Shown here in pieces: positions 47,991-60,804 of a stretch of 64,000 bases of DNA (positions are counted from its first letter, which is position 1; each line of letters begins with the position of its first letter). The notes beneath the pieces are model-generated. The model was not told where the DNA came from. It worked only from the letters and a program-made list of their open reading frames with translations, and did not search any database. Origin of the DNA: Hanleya hanleyi. Taxonomy: Eukaryota; Mollusca; Polyplacophora; Lepidopleurida; Hanleyidae. The stretch is from NCBI GenBank assembly GCA_036873755.1, contig JAVTVY010039178.1, positions 62,001-126,000 of the forward strand, given 5' to 3'. Position numbers and translations under genes: made by a program.

Positions 47991-50900
47991 GTTGCACAAT
48001 CACCGCTGGCTATTGTGTTTGAACCAGGCTGTGGCATCTTCGATACTACGTGTAGTAATGATAATATTGCTGGGCTATATACATCGTCTCGAGATGAGGC
48101 GTATCCTGACCCAAGTTAGTGGAGCCCTCGTGTAAGGACTCGTCTTGCCTGGGAAAGATGGGCTATATATGGAACTTGTTATACTTTAATGAAACTGGTG
48201 ACTGTCAGATTATTTAAAATAGTGAAAATCCACGCAGTAATGATTTATATGTTTGGCCTACATATAAGAGTCTCATAAATGGGTTGTGATGGTTTCTTCG
48301 TTGATGTGAGACTTCGTGACAGGGTCTTGAACAGGGACATACGAATAGGCCAATGCGGGTTCACTGCCGACCCTTCAAGAAAGAAAAGGAAATTAAGAAA
48401 AACAAATAAGGAAACTACGTAAAATAAAATAAAAAAATGGGATTTTCTAAATGAAATTGAAAGTGTAGAATTGATAAAGAAATTATAATAATTGAACAAT
48501 AAAACAGAGAACTAAAAGTTGGACAGTTTTTGACCCTGTGCCATTTGAAACCAGTGACATTTACTGGCCATTCCAAAAACAAAGTTTAGAAAAGAACCAA
48601 AATGTGTAGTTTGGTCGGAATTGTTCTAATTGATAGTCCACCATCACAAAACATTCGAAGACTGCCAATATGAAGGTGATTTTGTTCTTTTCATTTTTCT
48701 GGTATTAAGACCTGCATGAAGTGCTCGAGGCCAAAACGGGAATAGATTGAGTGAAATAGCCCAGTCCCAAGAACTGTCCGAGGTGGTTAGTTGGTTTTGT
48801 GATGGAAAAGATCCAAGATAATGAGAGTAAGTAATCAATAATGATAAAATGGAAGGAATCAAGAACAAAATTGGTTTACAGTCCAACACACTTTATTTTT
48901 GGTCTCGAGTCTAGTAGGTAAAAATGAAAAGTTTATTACAAACTTTCAATGAGATTTTGTGTAAACAGTTTCTCTATGATGCAAGTCTTCTACATGAAAT
49001 ATGATAATGTACAGAGATGTAAGGAACAGAACCCTAAACAAGATCTCCAATTGGTTTTCAGTTGAGATTAACCTCCATTTGAAGCTATAAGTAATACAGA
49101 GATTGGTGTTTTAACGGAGATCAACATCATCAAATACTGTGAAATTATTTTTGCTTGGGTTACCCAGTTTCTGCCATAAAAAGTTTCAGATAAATCAAGG
49201 GTACTTAAGAACAGGCTTAGTTCAAGATCTAACATAACGGTTTTTAAATAACCGAAAAGTTGAACTCACTTATTCAATTTCAATTATTAACACTAAGCTA
49301 AATGTACTTTCTATTTAAAATTATGGATAGCTTGAAGAGATACCAATACCTGTCAATATATGGGTAAATAGACCAACAAGTTTGCGTAAAAAAAGATGAG
49401 ATTAATCAACAATTAGAATTTTTAGCAGAATGAATGAAATGATCAGATGATTAACATGTATATAACCCTGTAAATGTTGAACAACACATCTCAGAAATAT
49501 CATGTTAAGAGAAGGAAATGTTTTTTCTTCCAAATTGCGCATTTTGTTTTCCTTTATCTGTTTATATAATGCAATAAATATGATATTGTACCTTCGAGTC
49601 TATCAATGGAGATATTTTAGGTTTAATTAAAATGGAGATTTTCATCAATGGAAGAAGCCAATATATTGTGTAATGAAAGTATAAAAGCCCGATACCATAA
49701 TCCTGTTACACAATGCAATCACCACTTTAATAATTCGCTTACACAAGCGCAGCAATAGTAGTTTATAATCGTGAATATTTCCACATATCCACCTGTATTT
49801 GTCCAAAATAATTTTTTCACAATGTGGAAAATGTAGTTCTCAAAATTGATTACAAAGCAACGAAGAATTTCTCAATTTTTTTTTCTTTTTGTACTACATG
49901 TATTGAAATAAATTGGGAGCTGCGTTTCCTGTGATGGAACTATTTAAATTTTTGCTATTACTGCACTGAACAGCAAAACCTTTCCAAACTGACACTGCAT
50001 AAACTGAAAAAAATTAAAGATATCCCAATGTCTCTGTTTGCATTGTTTTGAACCTCTATAAAGCGGACAATATTCTGGTCCAAACCATGCCATGGTCAGT
50101 TTGGACAGGTTACGCTAGTTTATATAAGAATATATTTATATATATATTACCAACAGAAATGTAATTCCAGTTAGTAGATGAGGTTAAAGTCATGCACCAA
50201 ACAAATTGTAAGTTGGTAAAATGGGGGTTAGTCATGTGACTATATCAAGGAAAGCTGATTGGTCCCCTCTGACTTGAACATGGGGTAAAATCAGAGTTGA
50301 ATATTCTGTACACTGAAGGATGATCATACAGCTAGAGAACTATGAGCCATGAAGACTAACAATTCATATACATGTACATTGTATTTACAATTCCCCACTT
50401 AGAAATGTTTCTTCAACAATTTAATTACTACCATAATTGTACACTTTAATTATTGCACCAACTGAACAAATGTTAATTACGCAGCAAACAAGTCTGGTTC
50501 AATTTCACTCTTCTATTCAATTCAATGTCCCCACCCCCTCAATACCGAGAAAACATCATCTGAACTCCATATAATCAATGACGATACCGGGTAATTTATT
50601 AAAAAATAAAGTTTGATTTTTGGTTCATTTTAAGTAACCAGTTTAAACTAAAGCATACACATTTTCAACTACATGATATATGTAAACACTTGGCCTGTAT
50701 TAATTTCACATGGGCGCCAGTCTGAAATCTTTCAGCAATGACATGTAAGATATATTTACCTAATCAACAACTCAAACATTAAAATGTCACTGGTTGATAT
50801 TAAAGCACTATGAAATGACTAGCTCGCACCACGGAACCCTCACTCCGGAAGTGAATATATGAGGCTTCGCTTTACCTTGTGTATCAATTATGGTATCACC

Positions 50901-52022
50901 CCAAAGAAGTTTAACAAATAACAATGGCAGGACACATACATTACATGAAAACAAAAATAAATGGAAACATGCATTCTAAACTCAGCTTAGTTCACATGCA
51001 TCTCCGAGTTCAATTCATAACAATTTATTTATTATTTAAATAAGTAAACTCTTCAAGTTTCATTTCAATTACATGCAATGCAAGAGTTGAGCAAAGATAG
51101 CATGTAGAGGATGGCGATACATTTCAGGCAATAAATATAAGCGCAAACATTAATTACATGCAATCCAAAGAAATGTAGGTACATGTATGAATGGTAATAA
51201 TGAGAATCAGATGTGGCTTTCCTGTGATACTGATGGATTTGTGGCAAACAAAAAGTATGAACTTAAACATGTTAAAACAAGGTATTAAAACAATTTCTGA
51301 ATTAAAATAAAAAGTTGAGAAAAAATGTGATGGCAAGATGGAATTCAGGAAAAATCGGAATTCTGGATTACAAATGAATGCTGAATAAACACAAAAGAAA
51401 GATGCAAAATCAACACATGGCATAGAGTACATATAAACTAGCATACATGGTTATAATGTGAACAAAAATGGTCTATATTATAGATACATGCAGATGTATC
51501 TACCCCAAACTCAAAATACACTACACTTTCAAAGTAAAGCAAAATATAGAATGTTCTTGAAACAACAAGAACTCAATTTTTCCAGTGCGCAATTTCGAGC
51601 CCTGATTATCTTCCTTGTCACAAATTCACTATGACAGTCTGGCAGTCAGATGAGCTGATGAAATATTTGCTGGCATAGCTAAAAATAAACATGGGAACAT
51701 TCTGCATGGGAAATTAGCAAAGAGCCACAAACCCAAAGAGAAAAAAAAATCTGATGTTTTCAAAATGAACATGTCTAAGACGACAGCTCATGACAATGAT
51801 AGAAGAATAACATGCATGGTTTTAGAGGGGTGGTCATTCAACAAGGAGTCATTCTCTGGTATAAATGCTCTCCGCTCAAGGCATTCTGCCATCAGCCAAA
51901 CTGGGGTCGCGTCTCCGGTTTGATTGGACCGACTATTTTGGATAAGCTTTGATCCATGCTGAGAGACTGATCATTACCCTGTTACGTACTCTATAGGCCC
52001 ATGTGTTCTGATGTACGCAGCG
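47991..52022. other. AT-rich non-coding, possibly 3' UTR and downstream region of the minus-strand gene
   Basis: No convincing exon. If the terminal exon candidate at 52023-52103 is real, the sequence to its left would be its 3' UTR; AATAAA on the minus strand occurs for example at 48893-48898. The run gtgcgcaatttcgagccctg at 51585-51604 is an isolated right end of the CAGGGCTCGAA element type. Confidence 0.35.
51582..51604 (-). mobile_element. CAGGGCTCGAAATT terminus, solitary
   Basis: The reverse complement begins CAGGGCTCGAAATTGCGCAC, close to the terminus at 10437 and to the original form of the left tip at 29044. No partner end was recognised nearby. Confidence 0.45.
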
Positions 52023-52103
52023 CTAAGTGTCCACCTTCACACTTCCACAGCACAAACCCAGGCCTCCACGCCGCCCCACATTACGGCGACGGTCAGAGGC
52101 GTT
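52023..52103 (-). CDS. Candidate terminal exon of an unidentified minus-strand gene
   Basis: A good acceptor (gataactttgattttag on the minus strand) precedes a GC-rich segment. Two frames stay open. Phase 0 gives NASDRRRNVGRRGGLGLCCG, SVKVDT and TAG at 52025-52023. With one base used up, the other gives TPLTVAVMWGGVEAWVCAVE, V and TGA at 52039-52037. If spliced directly from the 60553 exon (phase 2 donor), the second frame would be used. Neither end is recognised. The GC contrast with its flanks is the main support. Confidence 0.3.
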   Translation of the reverse strand, partial: NASDRRRNVGRRGGLGLCCGSVKVDT

Positions 52104-53133
52104 CTAAAATCAAAGTTATCGATACAATCAGAGGTTTACATTTAAAACAGCAATGCAGTTTATATACTGAATATTTAAATGTATGCGCTTTCTCAACATA
52201 TGCCATAATGCCACATAATGTACAAGATCCACAGATATTAAACTTTTTATTATATGCCAAGTCACAGCTTTGGGTTTGAGATTTTCAGACCGAAAATTCA
52301 AATTTAAAAATATTTGGTTTCTAATATACATAATCTAATCCAGTCACAATATTTAGTATTGGTTTCCTACATCAGACAACAACAATACAAGCAGATTTCA
52401 ATCTGGCAGTACCCATTCCAACCCGGTTTAGACCTGAACCACAAGTGGCTCTGTGCAACAAAATATATCACAGAGTTCACAGCTATTGGATATTTTCTAA
52501 TTATTGGCAAGTCCAACTATGGAACTCAGACTTTGGTTTATGATATGTGATGAACAACATTGTAATCGCGGACTAAAAAACAATGATGGTATTGCCAAGC
52601 TAAACACATTTTATGAAATATATACCAGAATGCAAGTTAAAAATAACATAATAACACAATGTGTTTACTTTAGCTCTTACAGTATCATCTTACAGAGGAT
52701 GATAGAACCGATATTTCTACATTCTGGAAAAAGAAAAATCTCAAACAGCAAACACACACACCATGCCCTAGATATGTCACCAGCATATCAGTCTCTACCT
52801 TCTACTGTCAGATAACAGCCTCTGATTCATTTACTCCAGAAAAATCTGATATGCAGCCTGTTTGCACAGACTAGTCAGCCAATCAACATCTACAAAATAG
52901 ATCACAGTGGATGCACAATATCAAGGCTTAACCTGGCTGTCCTACTAATAAAGAGGTTAGGGTGACCCCGCTCTCTAAAATTGAGGTAAGAAAAGCCTTT
53001 TTTTGCACAATAAATCAGTTTACATAATGAATACAGCAATATCCTCTGAGGCACACACAAACATATGTATCCCCATCAAATGGTAGTAAAAAAAATTGTC
53101 ATCTGTCTAATTTGCATAATAGGCCAAATATAT
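52104..53133. other. Non-coding, nothing recognised
   Basis: AT-rich; the upstream part is the polypyrimidine/acceptor region of the 52103 exon candidate. No other exon recognised. Confidence 0.4.
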
Positions 53134-53900
53134 GGGTGAGTGAGTGAATATGATTTAACGTCGCTTTCAATATATTTCAGTCATATCACGACATTGGTTC
53201 CTATTCCTTTTCACACACGGGTGGGATCCCATTCCTTTTCACACCCGGAAACCCCACGGGTGCCTCAGTTAGTCACCTCTTGTGACACAAGCTCTCTGAG
53301 GAGAGGCCTATTCTTACCATTACAAGCGTCTAGTCCGTCATTCATAATCCAGCCGTCGTCCATTAGAGAATATCTGTGTCCATACCATGACCTGCGGTGT
53401 GCACAACGACATCCCAGGTCAATCCCCGGAAGCCCCACGGGGCGCCAAATATATGTCACGATATTGAAACAATATGGATAGGTTCTTCAAATGGCAAATT
53501 AATTTTAGGACATGGAACAATAACAAAGTTATTGAGCAAAAACGACTTTTTCCACCTCCATTTTCATAGCGTGGGATATCCTTGAACCTGATAAATGCCC
53601 CAAAGAGTGCTTTTGGGGTCAATAATAATCAGAAAAGACAGAATGCCCCTGAGCACAAAGTTTTCCAAGGCTAATCATTCATAGACTGTTACGTAGACGA
53701 CAGGTCTGGTGGAGACTGATACAAGAAAACTGGTCAAGAGAAATAATACACTGAAGGTATCACAGCCAGAGGACTCCATACTGAATCCCAAACTTGAATG
53801 AAGTGTGCAAGCTCCTGCTTACCCCATACCACTGCAGTGTGCTCTTACACCTTTTGGTTAATGTATTATGTGCCATAAAAGCCAGAATCAATCAATCAAA
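53134..53900 (+). repeat. gtgagtgagt-headed dispersed element
   Basis: Head gggtgagtgagtgaatatga, tttaacgtcgctttcaatat, atttcagtcatatcacgac, then two copies of cccattccttttcacacc, then a GC-richer part (ccgtcattcataatcc; ccccggaagccccacgggg). It may run to the A/T-rich tail atcaatcaatcaaat at 53885-53900. The same head occurs at 384. The tail form suggests a retroposon, and the span to 53900 is uncertain. Confidence 0.45.
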
Positions 53901-54194
53901 TCTATGTCTCCACTAGTTGCACAATACACGCTGTGATGAAGCAGGTTTCAAAGTTTCTCTCATCAGGGAGTAGAGCTGGCACACTTCCTGCAATGAACAG
54001 ACTTCTATGGCACAAACCAGGTTTGCAACTGCTAGACAACAGAACATACAAGTTGCCTGAACAGAATGGAATAATCAGTAAATACGATATGACACACATA
54101 CATGCAGGTTCACACAATCCGATCAGTGCAGTGCGAACTCGCTTGTTTGTCAAAATGTTCCTGGATTGTTGGTTTGACTTTATGTGGTACGTAA

Positions 54195-54581
54195 AGTACT
54201 AGTACACTGATCAGTATGATGATATAAGGTTCTAGCCTGTGTACTCTGGCAGAGATGGTGTTAATCTCTATACTGGTCATAGGATTGGATGTGTAAAGTA
54301 CCAGTACACTGATCAGTGTGGTGATATAATGTGCTGGCCTGTGTACCCTGTGGTAGAGATGGTGTTAATCTCTATACTGGGCGTAGGATTGGATGTGTAA
54401 AGTACCAGTACACTGATCAGTGTGGTGATATAATGTGTTGGCCTGTGTACTCTGTGGTAAAGATGGTGTTAATCTCTGTACTGGTGGTAGGGCTGGATGT
54501 GGCAAGTACAGTACCAGCACACTGATCAGTGTGGTGATATAATGTGCTGGGCTGTGTACCCTGTGGTAGAGATAGTGTTAA
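54195..54581 (+). repeat. 104 bp satellite, first block (4 units)
   Basis: The unit phrase gtaccagtacactgatcagt followed by gtggtgatata recurs with cactga near 54205, 54307, 54411 and 54520. The rest of the unit is gtgctggcctgtgtaccctg, tggtagagatggtgttaat, ctctgtactggtggtagggc and tggatgt. Each unit contains the palindrome cactgatcagtg next to gtaccagtac. The +5 step comes from an extra agtac. Confidence 0.95.
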
Positions 54582-55647
54582 CCCTTGTCCTGTCGACTCC
54601 GGATATATCCGTTGGCAGACTGTCATGTTCCCAGTGTCGACTCCGGATATATACGTTCAGTGTGACCATTGCAAGTTGGTCCACTTTCAAAACAATTTGG
54701 AGCCACGTGTGGGAAAAATCGAACCAGACATGGCTCACTCCATTTAAAACATAATATTTCACGAAATATTTCATGCAAGTTTGGTGTTTATTTACTAAAA
54801 AAGACTTCTGATTGTGTGAAGATAGTCTACAAATGTGAAACAGAGTGCCGTTTCTTCCGAAATGTTCGTCAAAACGCGTGAAAATGCACCTTGTTGACAA
54901 GCTTTTACAACAAAAACCAGACATTAAATATCCATGTTCCGGGCATCAAATTGAAGGGCAATAACCCTGCTTTCATTTTCTCACAGGTTAGTCCTGGAAC
55001 ATAGTAGAAATACGTCGGTTTTATTGGATAAAAATGCCATTCACTCCGCATCTGTAACGACCTCCCGCGAAAATACTAATCACCTGACGTAAACCCGACT
55101 TCCTGATTGGCTGAACTGTTTATATTGGTCAGTGCGCGTGCGCACTGGACGGAATCAAGCGGAGAAGGAAACGTTTTTGAAATCAATGGCGAAAATGAGC
55201 TCGCCAAACGTCATGTAAACAACGGGATATTGACCTGTTTACGTGGAAGATCCAATAAATTTATGATATTCATTATGCGAAGAGTAACCAGGAATACGTA
55301 TCATGACATCTAGAAGATTTTAGACGGTTTATTTATTCGAGATGAAGCAGAAAAAGACCGTCTATCGGTAGCAATCAGGACGTGATAAAATTACACACGT
55401 GAGTTTTCAGAACATTATTTTTGCCAAATTATGAGTCCTAAATATTTCTGATGCTGTACAATGCCAAATATTTTCTGAATGTATGTTCAGTGGTTCAAAA
55501 CGATGTATCATCCATCAAATACCATCCATTATTTCAATTTATTTATCGAATCCAACGACTTGACAGCCGCCGGTTTTTAGTCAATTCAGCTCTGCTTGAC
55601 AGCATGGCACACAGAACTCGACCAGCTATAGGACTGGCTGACAGGAC
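54582..55647. mobile_element. 1066 bp insertion splitting the 104 bp satellite
   Basis: Satellite sequence stops after tagtgttaa (54573-54581) and resumes with tagtgttaa (55648-55656), a 9 bp direct duplication of satellite sequence. The insert's inner ends contain tgtcctgtcgac on the left and gctgacagga on the right, inverted over about 8 bp but offset by three bases. Its left part has a tandem gtcgactccggatatat duplication, and 54697-54985 matches the dispersed repeat at 10880-11185. No transposase. A 9 bp duplication would suit a Mutator-like element, but satellite rearrangement is an alternative. Confidence 0.6.
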
Positions 55648-56570
55648 TAGTGTTAATCTCTGTACTGGTGGTAGGGCTGGATGTTGTAAGTACCAGTACA
55701 CTGATCAGTGTGGTGATATAAAGTGCTGGGCTGTGTACCCTGTGGTAGAGATAGTGTTAATCTCTGTACTGGTGGTAGGGCTGGATGTTGTAAGTACCAG
55801 TACACTGATCAGTGTGGTGATATAAAGTGCTGGGCTGTGTACCCTGTGGTAGAGATAGTGTTAATCTCTGTACTGGTGGTAGGGCTGGATGTTGTAAGTA
55901 CCAGTACACTGATCAGTGTGGTGATATAATGTGCTGGCCTGTGTACCCTGTGGTAGAGATAGTGTTAATCTCTGTACTGATGGTAGGGCTGGATGTGGCA
56001 AGTACAGTACCAGTACACTGATCAGTGTGGTGATATAAGGTGTTAGCCTGTGTACCCTGTGGTAGAGATGGTGTTGATCTCTGTACTGGTGGTAGCGCTG
56101 GATGTGGTAAGTACCAGTACACTGATCAGTGTGGTGATATAAGGTGTTAGCCTGTGTACCCTGTGGTAGAGATGGTGTTAATCTCTGTACTGATGGTAGG
56201 ACTGGATGTGGCAAGTACCAGTACACTGATCAGTGTGGTGATATAATGTGTTAGCCTGTGTACCCTGTGGTAGAGATGGTGTTGATCTCTGTACTGGTGG
56301 TAGGGCTGGATGTGGCAAGTACCAGTACACTGATCAGTGTGGTGATATAAGGTGTTAGCCTGTGTACCCTGTGGTAGAGATGGTGTTAATCTCTGTACTG
56401 GCGGTAGGGCTGGATGTTGTAAAAGTACCAGTACACTGATCAGTGTGGTGATGATATAAGGTGTTCCTGTGTACCCTGTGATAGAGATGGTGGTAATCTC
56501 TGTACTGGTGGTAGGACTGAATGTGCCAAGTACAGTACCAGTACAATGATCAGTGTGGTCATATAAGATA
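55648..56570 (+). repeat. 104 bp satellite, second block (9 units)
   Basis: cactga positions 55699, 55803, 55907, 56016, 56120, 56224, 56328, 56434 and 56544 (last unit caatga). Steps are 104 or 106-110 where agtac or similar is duplicated. Units at 55699-55907 are almost identical, so recent homogenisation is likely. The open frames on both strands are periodic artefacts. Confidence 0.95.
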
Positions 56571-57178
56571 TTGACTCACTCAATGTGTTATGGTGCAACT
56601 GATCAATATGACTGATGTAACCATACACTCTTGTGATGACATTGCTCACTCATCATCCCATACATGGATACCACACATTACGAACAGCAGGGCCCAGTAT
56701 AATGGCGTAAATTAACCAAGTATGAAAACGAATGCCATGAATCCAAAACCTTCAGCTGCAAACCCATGTGTCTTACTGAAAAGATCTACACCTTATTGAA
56801 ATTATCTCCCGTGACCAGGTCCTCTGATTTGAAGTGTGATATCACACACCTGGAGCTGTAGACAGGTGTTACATATAGTAGGACACCTCAGTATTGCTCT
56901 TTTATTATTGGTGCAATACCCAGCTATAATAATACCATACCTGGGGTAATCTGAGCAGTGCTGTTACCATACACATGTCAAATCAGAAGCCCTGTTCAGC
57001 CCCGGGAGGATTTAACCAAGAGATTTTCTAGGTCACATCCACCGGCTTTCAGTAATTGATTAATCATGATGTAACTGAAGAATTGCAGTAACCCATGGGT
57101 AAAAAGTTCTCCAGAGGTCAATGGATGGTCAGACTTGCACAGAATCCAAGTTATATCCTCATGTTTCAGCATTATAGG
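56571..57178. other. Non-coding, nothing recognised
   Basis: No convincing exon. The 86-codon minus-strand open frame at 56996-57256 overlaps the following foldback and has no splice support. Confidence 0.4.
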
Positions 57179-57565
57179 AATAATACTACTGTCGGTCTCT
57201 GCGATTTTTGCCAATACATCGGAGCCAGTTTTTCTCAGAGAAGTGAAATTCCCCATTTATTCTGAAATTTGAAGGAAATCTGTTCAGAATCAAAGAAAAT
57301 CTCCAATACCTCGCATGTTATTTTCAAAGCACAATGACGTTGGGCTTGCAATGTTGTAACATTTGTCAGACTAGGCGCTATAAAAATAACATGCGAGGTA
57401 TTGGGAGTTTTTTTTTATTCTGAATAGATTTTCTTGAGATTTCAGAATAAAAATGCACAAATTACATATAGTTACTGTGAAAAATTTCAATGCTAGGAGA
57501 TAAACCGGCTCCGATATTTTGCCGAAAATCTCATCCCATCGTAATGTGAGACAGACAGTAATTAG
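57179..57565 (+). mobile_element. TIR foldback family (TATCGGAGCC), copy 2
   Basis: Left tip actgtcggtctctgcgattt followed by catcggagccagtttttctc. Right tip ataaaccggctccgatattt followed by gtgagacagacagta, inverted. An inner pair, ccaatacctcgcatgttatt and aataacatgcgaggtattgg, makes this copy a strong foldback. Aligns with 22325-22700. Confidence 0.75.
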
Positions 57566-58764
57566 ACAGGTACACAGTGTTGGCCAATAATCTCTATCTC
57601 ACCCCAGATACATGGGGACCAACTTTTTACACCACAAATTTTCCAAACATGCAACAATGGCAATTATGAAGAAATATGGGTCAAAGAAGTAGCTACATTT
57701 GCCAATATTGAGCATCATGTGTTCATACATGTATAATGGTGGATTATGGAATTGTTCAGTGAATGTACCAGATAATACACCTCTCGGGATGAGGCAAACT
57801 TCTGAAATCAACAGTTGGAACCTGGTAATTTAACTAAACTAAGGAAAAAATGAGAAAAAATATGTCTATCACAAAGTATGAATATATACATATGAAAGTA
57901 ATCATACCTAGAGCATAGTTTGCAAATAAAAAACAAAATAACGGTCATTCTATTATATCTAAAAAAAATTTATAACAAAGATTATAAATTGAAGAGAATA
58001 AACAAGAGGAGCACAATTACAAGAAACAAATGAACCCTCCCAGCTTCCTATCAGTCCTGATTTTACTGTCTTTTGGTTACACCTCTCTGATTGTCTTTCC
58101 GTATAACATGTTTATACCATGACTCATTATTACCTTCAAGTGCAACATTATCATGAGGGACAAGTATACTTTGACCCAATGATCAGGTGTATAGCATGTA
58201 AGCTTGATATTGAAGCCTCTTATCTACAGTGCTAGTATCGTCCAACTTCAGCCTTATAAAGAGCGATAGGTGTACTCGGGGCAGAAATAATATTAAGAAA
58301 TATGTATGGTGATAACAAGCAATTTGTGACAACTACACAGACTTTTTATCCGGTGACCTGAATAAAATGAGGCAATCTGACTGACTAATATTTATTACTG
58401 ATATAAGACAGAGAGACGCATGGACATATATGATGACGACAATACTTACATGCCAATTTTCGTCGATGATTAAAATCGGGGGATGAAGAACACAGATTTT
58501 AGGTCAGATTCCAGCTCTTTCCAAATTATTTCCCTACCCCCCATCTATCCACAATTGATGGAAAAAGTTGTCCAAAAAATGAATGCTAATCGACTGTCAA
58601 CAACTAGCACACAGTGGAGAAATCATGCGAAGAAATACATGAACATGTTTGTGGAGTTAACAAGTACAGTAAATGCTGTTAGAACATCAAATTATTATCT
58701 ACATGTACATCCACACTCCAGAAACAGGTCAGGTAGGATCATGTAGGGTCGACACTGGAATTAA
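57566..58764. other. Non-coding, nothing recognised
   Basis: AT-rich; presumably intron of the minus-strand coiled-coil gene. A gacgacaatactta word near 58434 recalls the TTACCCCTC element tail. Confidence 0.4.
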
Positions 58765-59407
58765 GGGGGAGTAAGTAAAATATTTTAATTCTTCCAAAAA
58801 TGAAGATTTTTTATATATATTGAATATATTATGAAAAGTATTTGAAAAAACAGCATTTTCACAAAGGTATATATATCGGTTGCCATGGTAACAGCAGCCA
58901 TCTTGGATTTTGGTGCTTAACTTAGGAACGCATTATATGCCCAGGTAAAAGGGCTGACTTCATCAAACTTGCAGGGTATTCCTGTTATGTGTCCCTTTGT
59001 GCAAATAAGAAGTTTCAAGCAAAAACACCCGTTGGATACAAAATTTGAGCTGTTTTACTGATTTAAACTAAATACGGCACTAAAAAGGCATATGCTTTTT
59101 TAGTTTAAATCAGTAAAACGGCTTAAATTTTGTTTCCAATGGTTTGTTTTGCTTGAAACTTCTTATTTGCACAAAGAAACACACCACAGAGATACCCTGC
59201 AAGTTTGATGAAGTTTGCTCTTATACTTTAGTGTATTATGCGTTCCCAAAAATCTAAGATGGCCACCGTTACCATGGAAACCGATATATATATCTTTGTG
59301 CAGATGTTTTTTCAAATAATTTTGATCATGTATCCAATATATATAAAAATCTTTGAGATATCTTCATTTTTGGAAGTATCAAAATATTGTACTTACCCTC
59401 CCCTAGG
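58765..59407. mobile_element. Long foldback element, ~640 bp
   Basis: The two arms of roughly 300 bp are inverted copies. The left starts gggggagtaagtaaaatatt and passes through aatgaagattttttatatat, ttgccatggtaacagcagcc atcttgg and gcaaataagaagtttcaagc to tttactgatttaaacta. The right arm mirrors each block and ends aaaatattgtacttaccctc ccc. The centre is aaaaaggcatatgctttttt at about 59078-59102. No coding capacity. Tip superfamily unassigned. Confidence 0.85.
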
Positions 59408-60552
59408 AGCTAGACACACAACAGATGTGACAATCTTCATACCTTTGATTAATGAGCCGACAACAAAAAGATTAACTCGGCAACTCTAATGTCACCGAGA
59501 AATGTCTGAGGCTTCACCCAGATTCACTGCAAACCCCTTCAACAATGTACTTCTTATCTGTCCATCTACACAAGTAAACTCCATATATATGGTTACAACA
59601 GCAACATGTATTCTATATACACACACCCACACACACATTCTCAATACGGAATTTGATTGCATACCGCCATCTTGACTGATGCCTCATGGGAAGATGACCC
59701 TGATTGAACCCTAGAGAATAAAATAATGAGGAAGGGTGGACCCCCCAGAACAAACAATTATGGCAACAGAGAGAAGAAATAACAATTATATGTAGGACTT
59801 GGGTCATGGCAAATATGGCAATTATGCAAAGACAAGATAGCGGATTCAGAACGATCAGTAACCATGGCAATAATGCGAGAGACAGGCTGTCCAGTATGAT
59901 AGACACCCTCAGAGTGTAGGTAAAACTGTACACATTTCTACATAAAACTGTACACATTTCCAGTAAAACTGTACACATTTGTGGCCACTTCAGATCTTAT
60001 AACACAATAAGATCTTTTTTAACAGATTCATGTAGGCCCCATGCTGGATGTTTTCCGATGCTATACACAATATGTAAAGTATCCTATGTAAATTACATCA
60101 AAATAGTCCTACAAAGATAATCTAAAAATAAATAAGAACAACTCAAAGATTTTCCCATAATAAAATGAAAGATGGCTGCCATTTTACTTTTTGCTAATAA
60201 CAGATGCAGTGTAATTAATGTACGTTTTAGACGAACAGATTAGGATAAAGATTTAACAGGATTGAGCAATGAAAGAATGAATATACCAAATGAGGACTCC
60301 CATAATATACTGGTTCCTATACATATAGCAGCGGGTGTATATAGCACGGTGAACAGATGTGGCGTTACCAATCCCAAAGCAGGGGGGTTAGGATGTCCCA
60401 TAGCCATGATATTGAAGCAATACGAGTGATAATAAGAGCTGACACCCCTCAAGATGAGCTGTGAGCTTGTCTATGATACATGGACAATTTCAACTCAGAC
60501 CAGATCATATTCCAGCTGGTCAGGCTTATAAATAGCAGCACGGTAACTGTAC
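59408..60552. other. Non-coding, with a short tandem repeat
   Basis: Three units of aaaactgtacacatttc, 18-21 bp apart, lie at 59923-59979. Otherwise AT-rich with no exon recognised. Confidence 0.45.
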
Positions 60553-60704
60553 CTATCTGAAAGACTTCGCTGAACCTGCCGGTTGGTTTTCATAGATAAA
60601 ATGGCTGCCCCAGAGGCAGCGCCATCTTGTAAATGTTCGTCCACTTCGCCTATTGCAGTTTCGACCAATGAGGGTTCCAGCTCCGGAAAAGATGCCATCT
60701 TGGA
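60553..60704 (-). CDS. Probable internal exon of an unidentified minus-strand gene
   Basis: On the minus strand the acceptor gtgtatctactacag is followed by 152 nt open in phase 0 and by the donor gtacag after tcagatag. It encodes SKMASFPELEPSLVETAIGE, VDEHLQDGAASGAAILSMKT, NRQVQRSLSD plus two bases of Arg. The composition (acidic start, polar middle) suits a real protein. Start phase 0 is compatible with the phase-0 end of the exon at 63567. Family not recognised. Caution: it contains AAGATGGCGCTGCC and its near-inverse GGCAGCCATTTT, so a transposon origin is possible. Confidence 0.45.
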
Positions 60705-60804
60705 CTGTAGTAGATACACATATGTCTTGAATCTTTTAAGCTAGGGGAGAAAAGAAGAGTAGAGAAGAATCATTTATTTGTTCTTGTTATGAATACTTCA
60801 ACTA

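Noticed and set aside
47602..48003. 133-codon minus-strand frame
   Set aside because: Periodic translation of a degenerate minisatellite.
51001..51060. Conserved exon near 51 kb
   Set aside because: AT-rich sequence with no open frame or splice borders; only an AATAAA-like word on the minus strand.
54195..56570. Regular 104 bp repeats as repeat-spacer array
   Set aside because: The whole 104 bp unit is conserved, including what would be spacers; it is a satellite.
56996..57256. 86-codon minus-strand frame with a protein-like look
   Set aside because: Overlaps a foldback element tip; no acceptor or donor and no family match.
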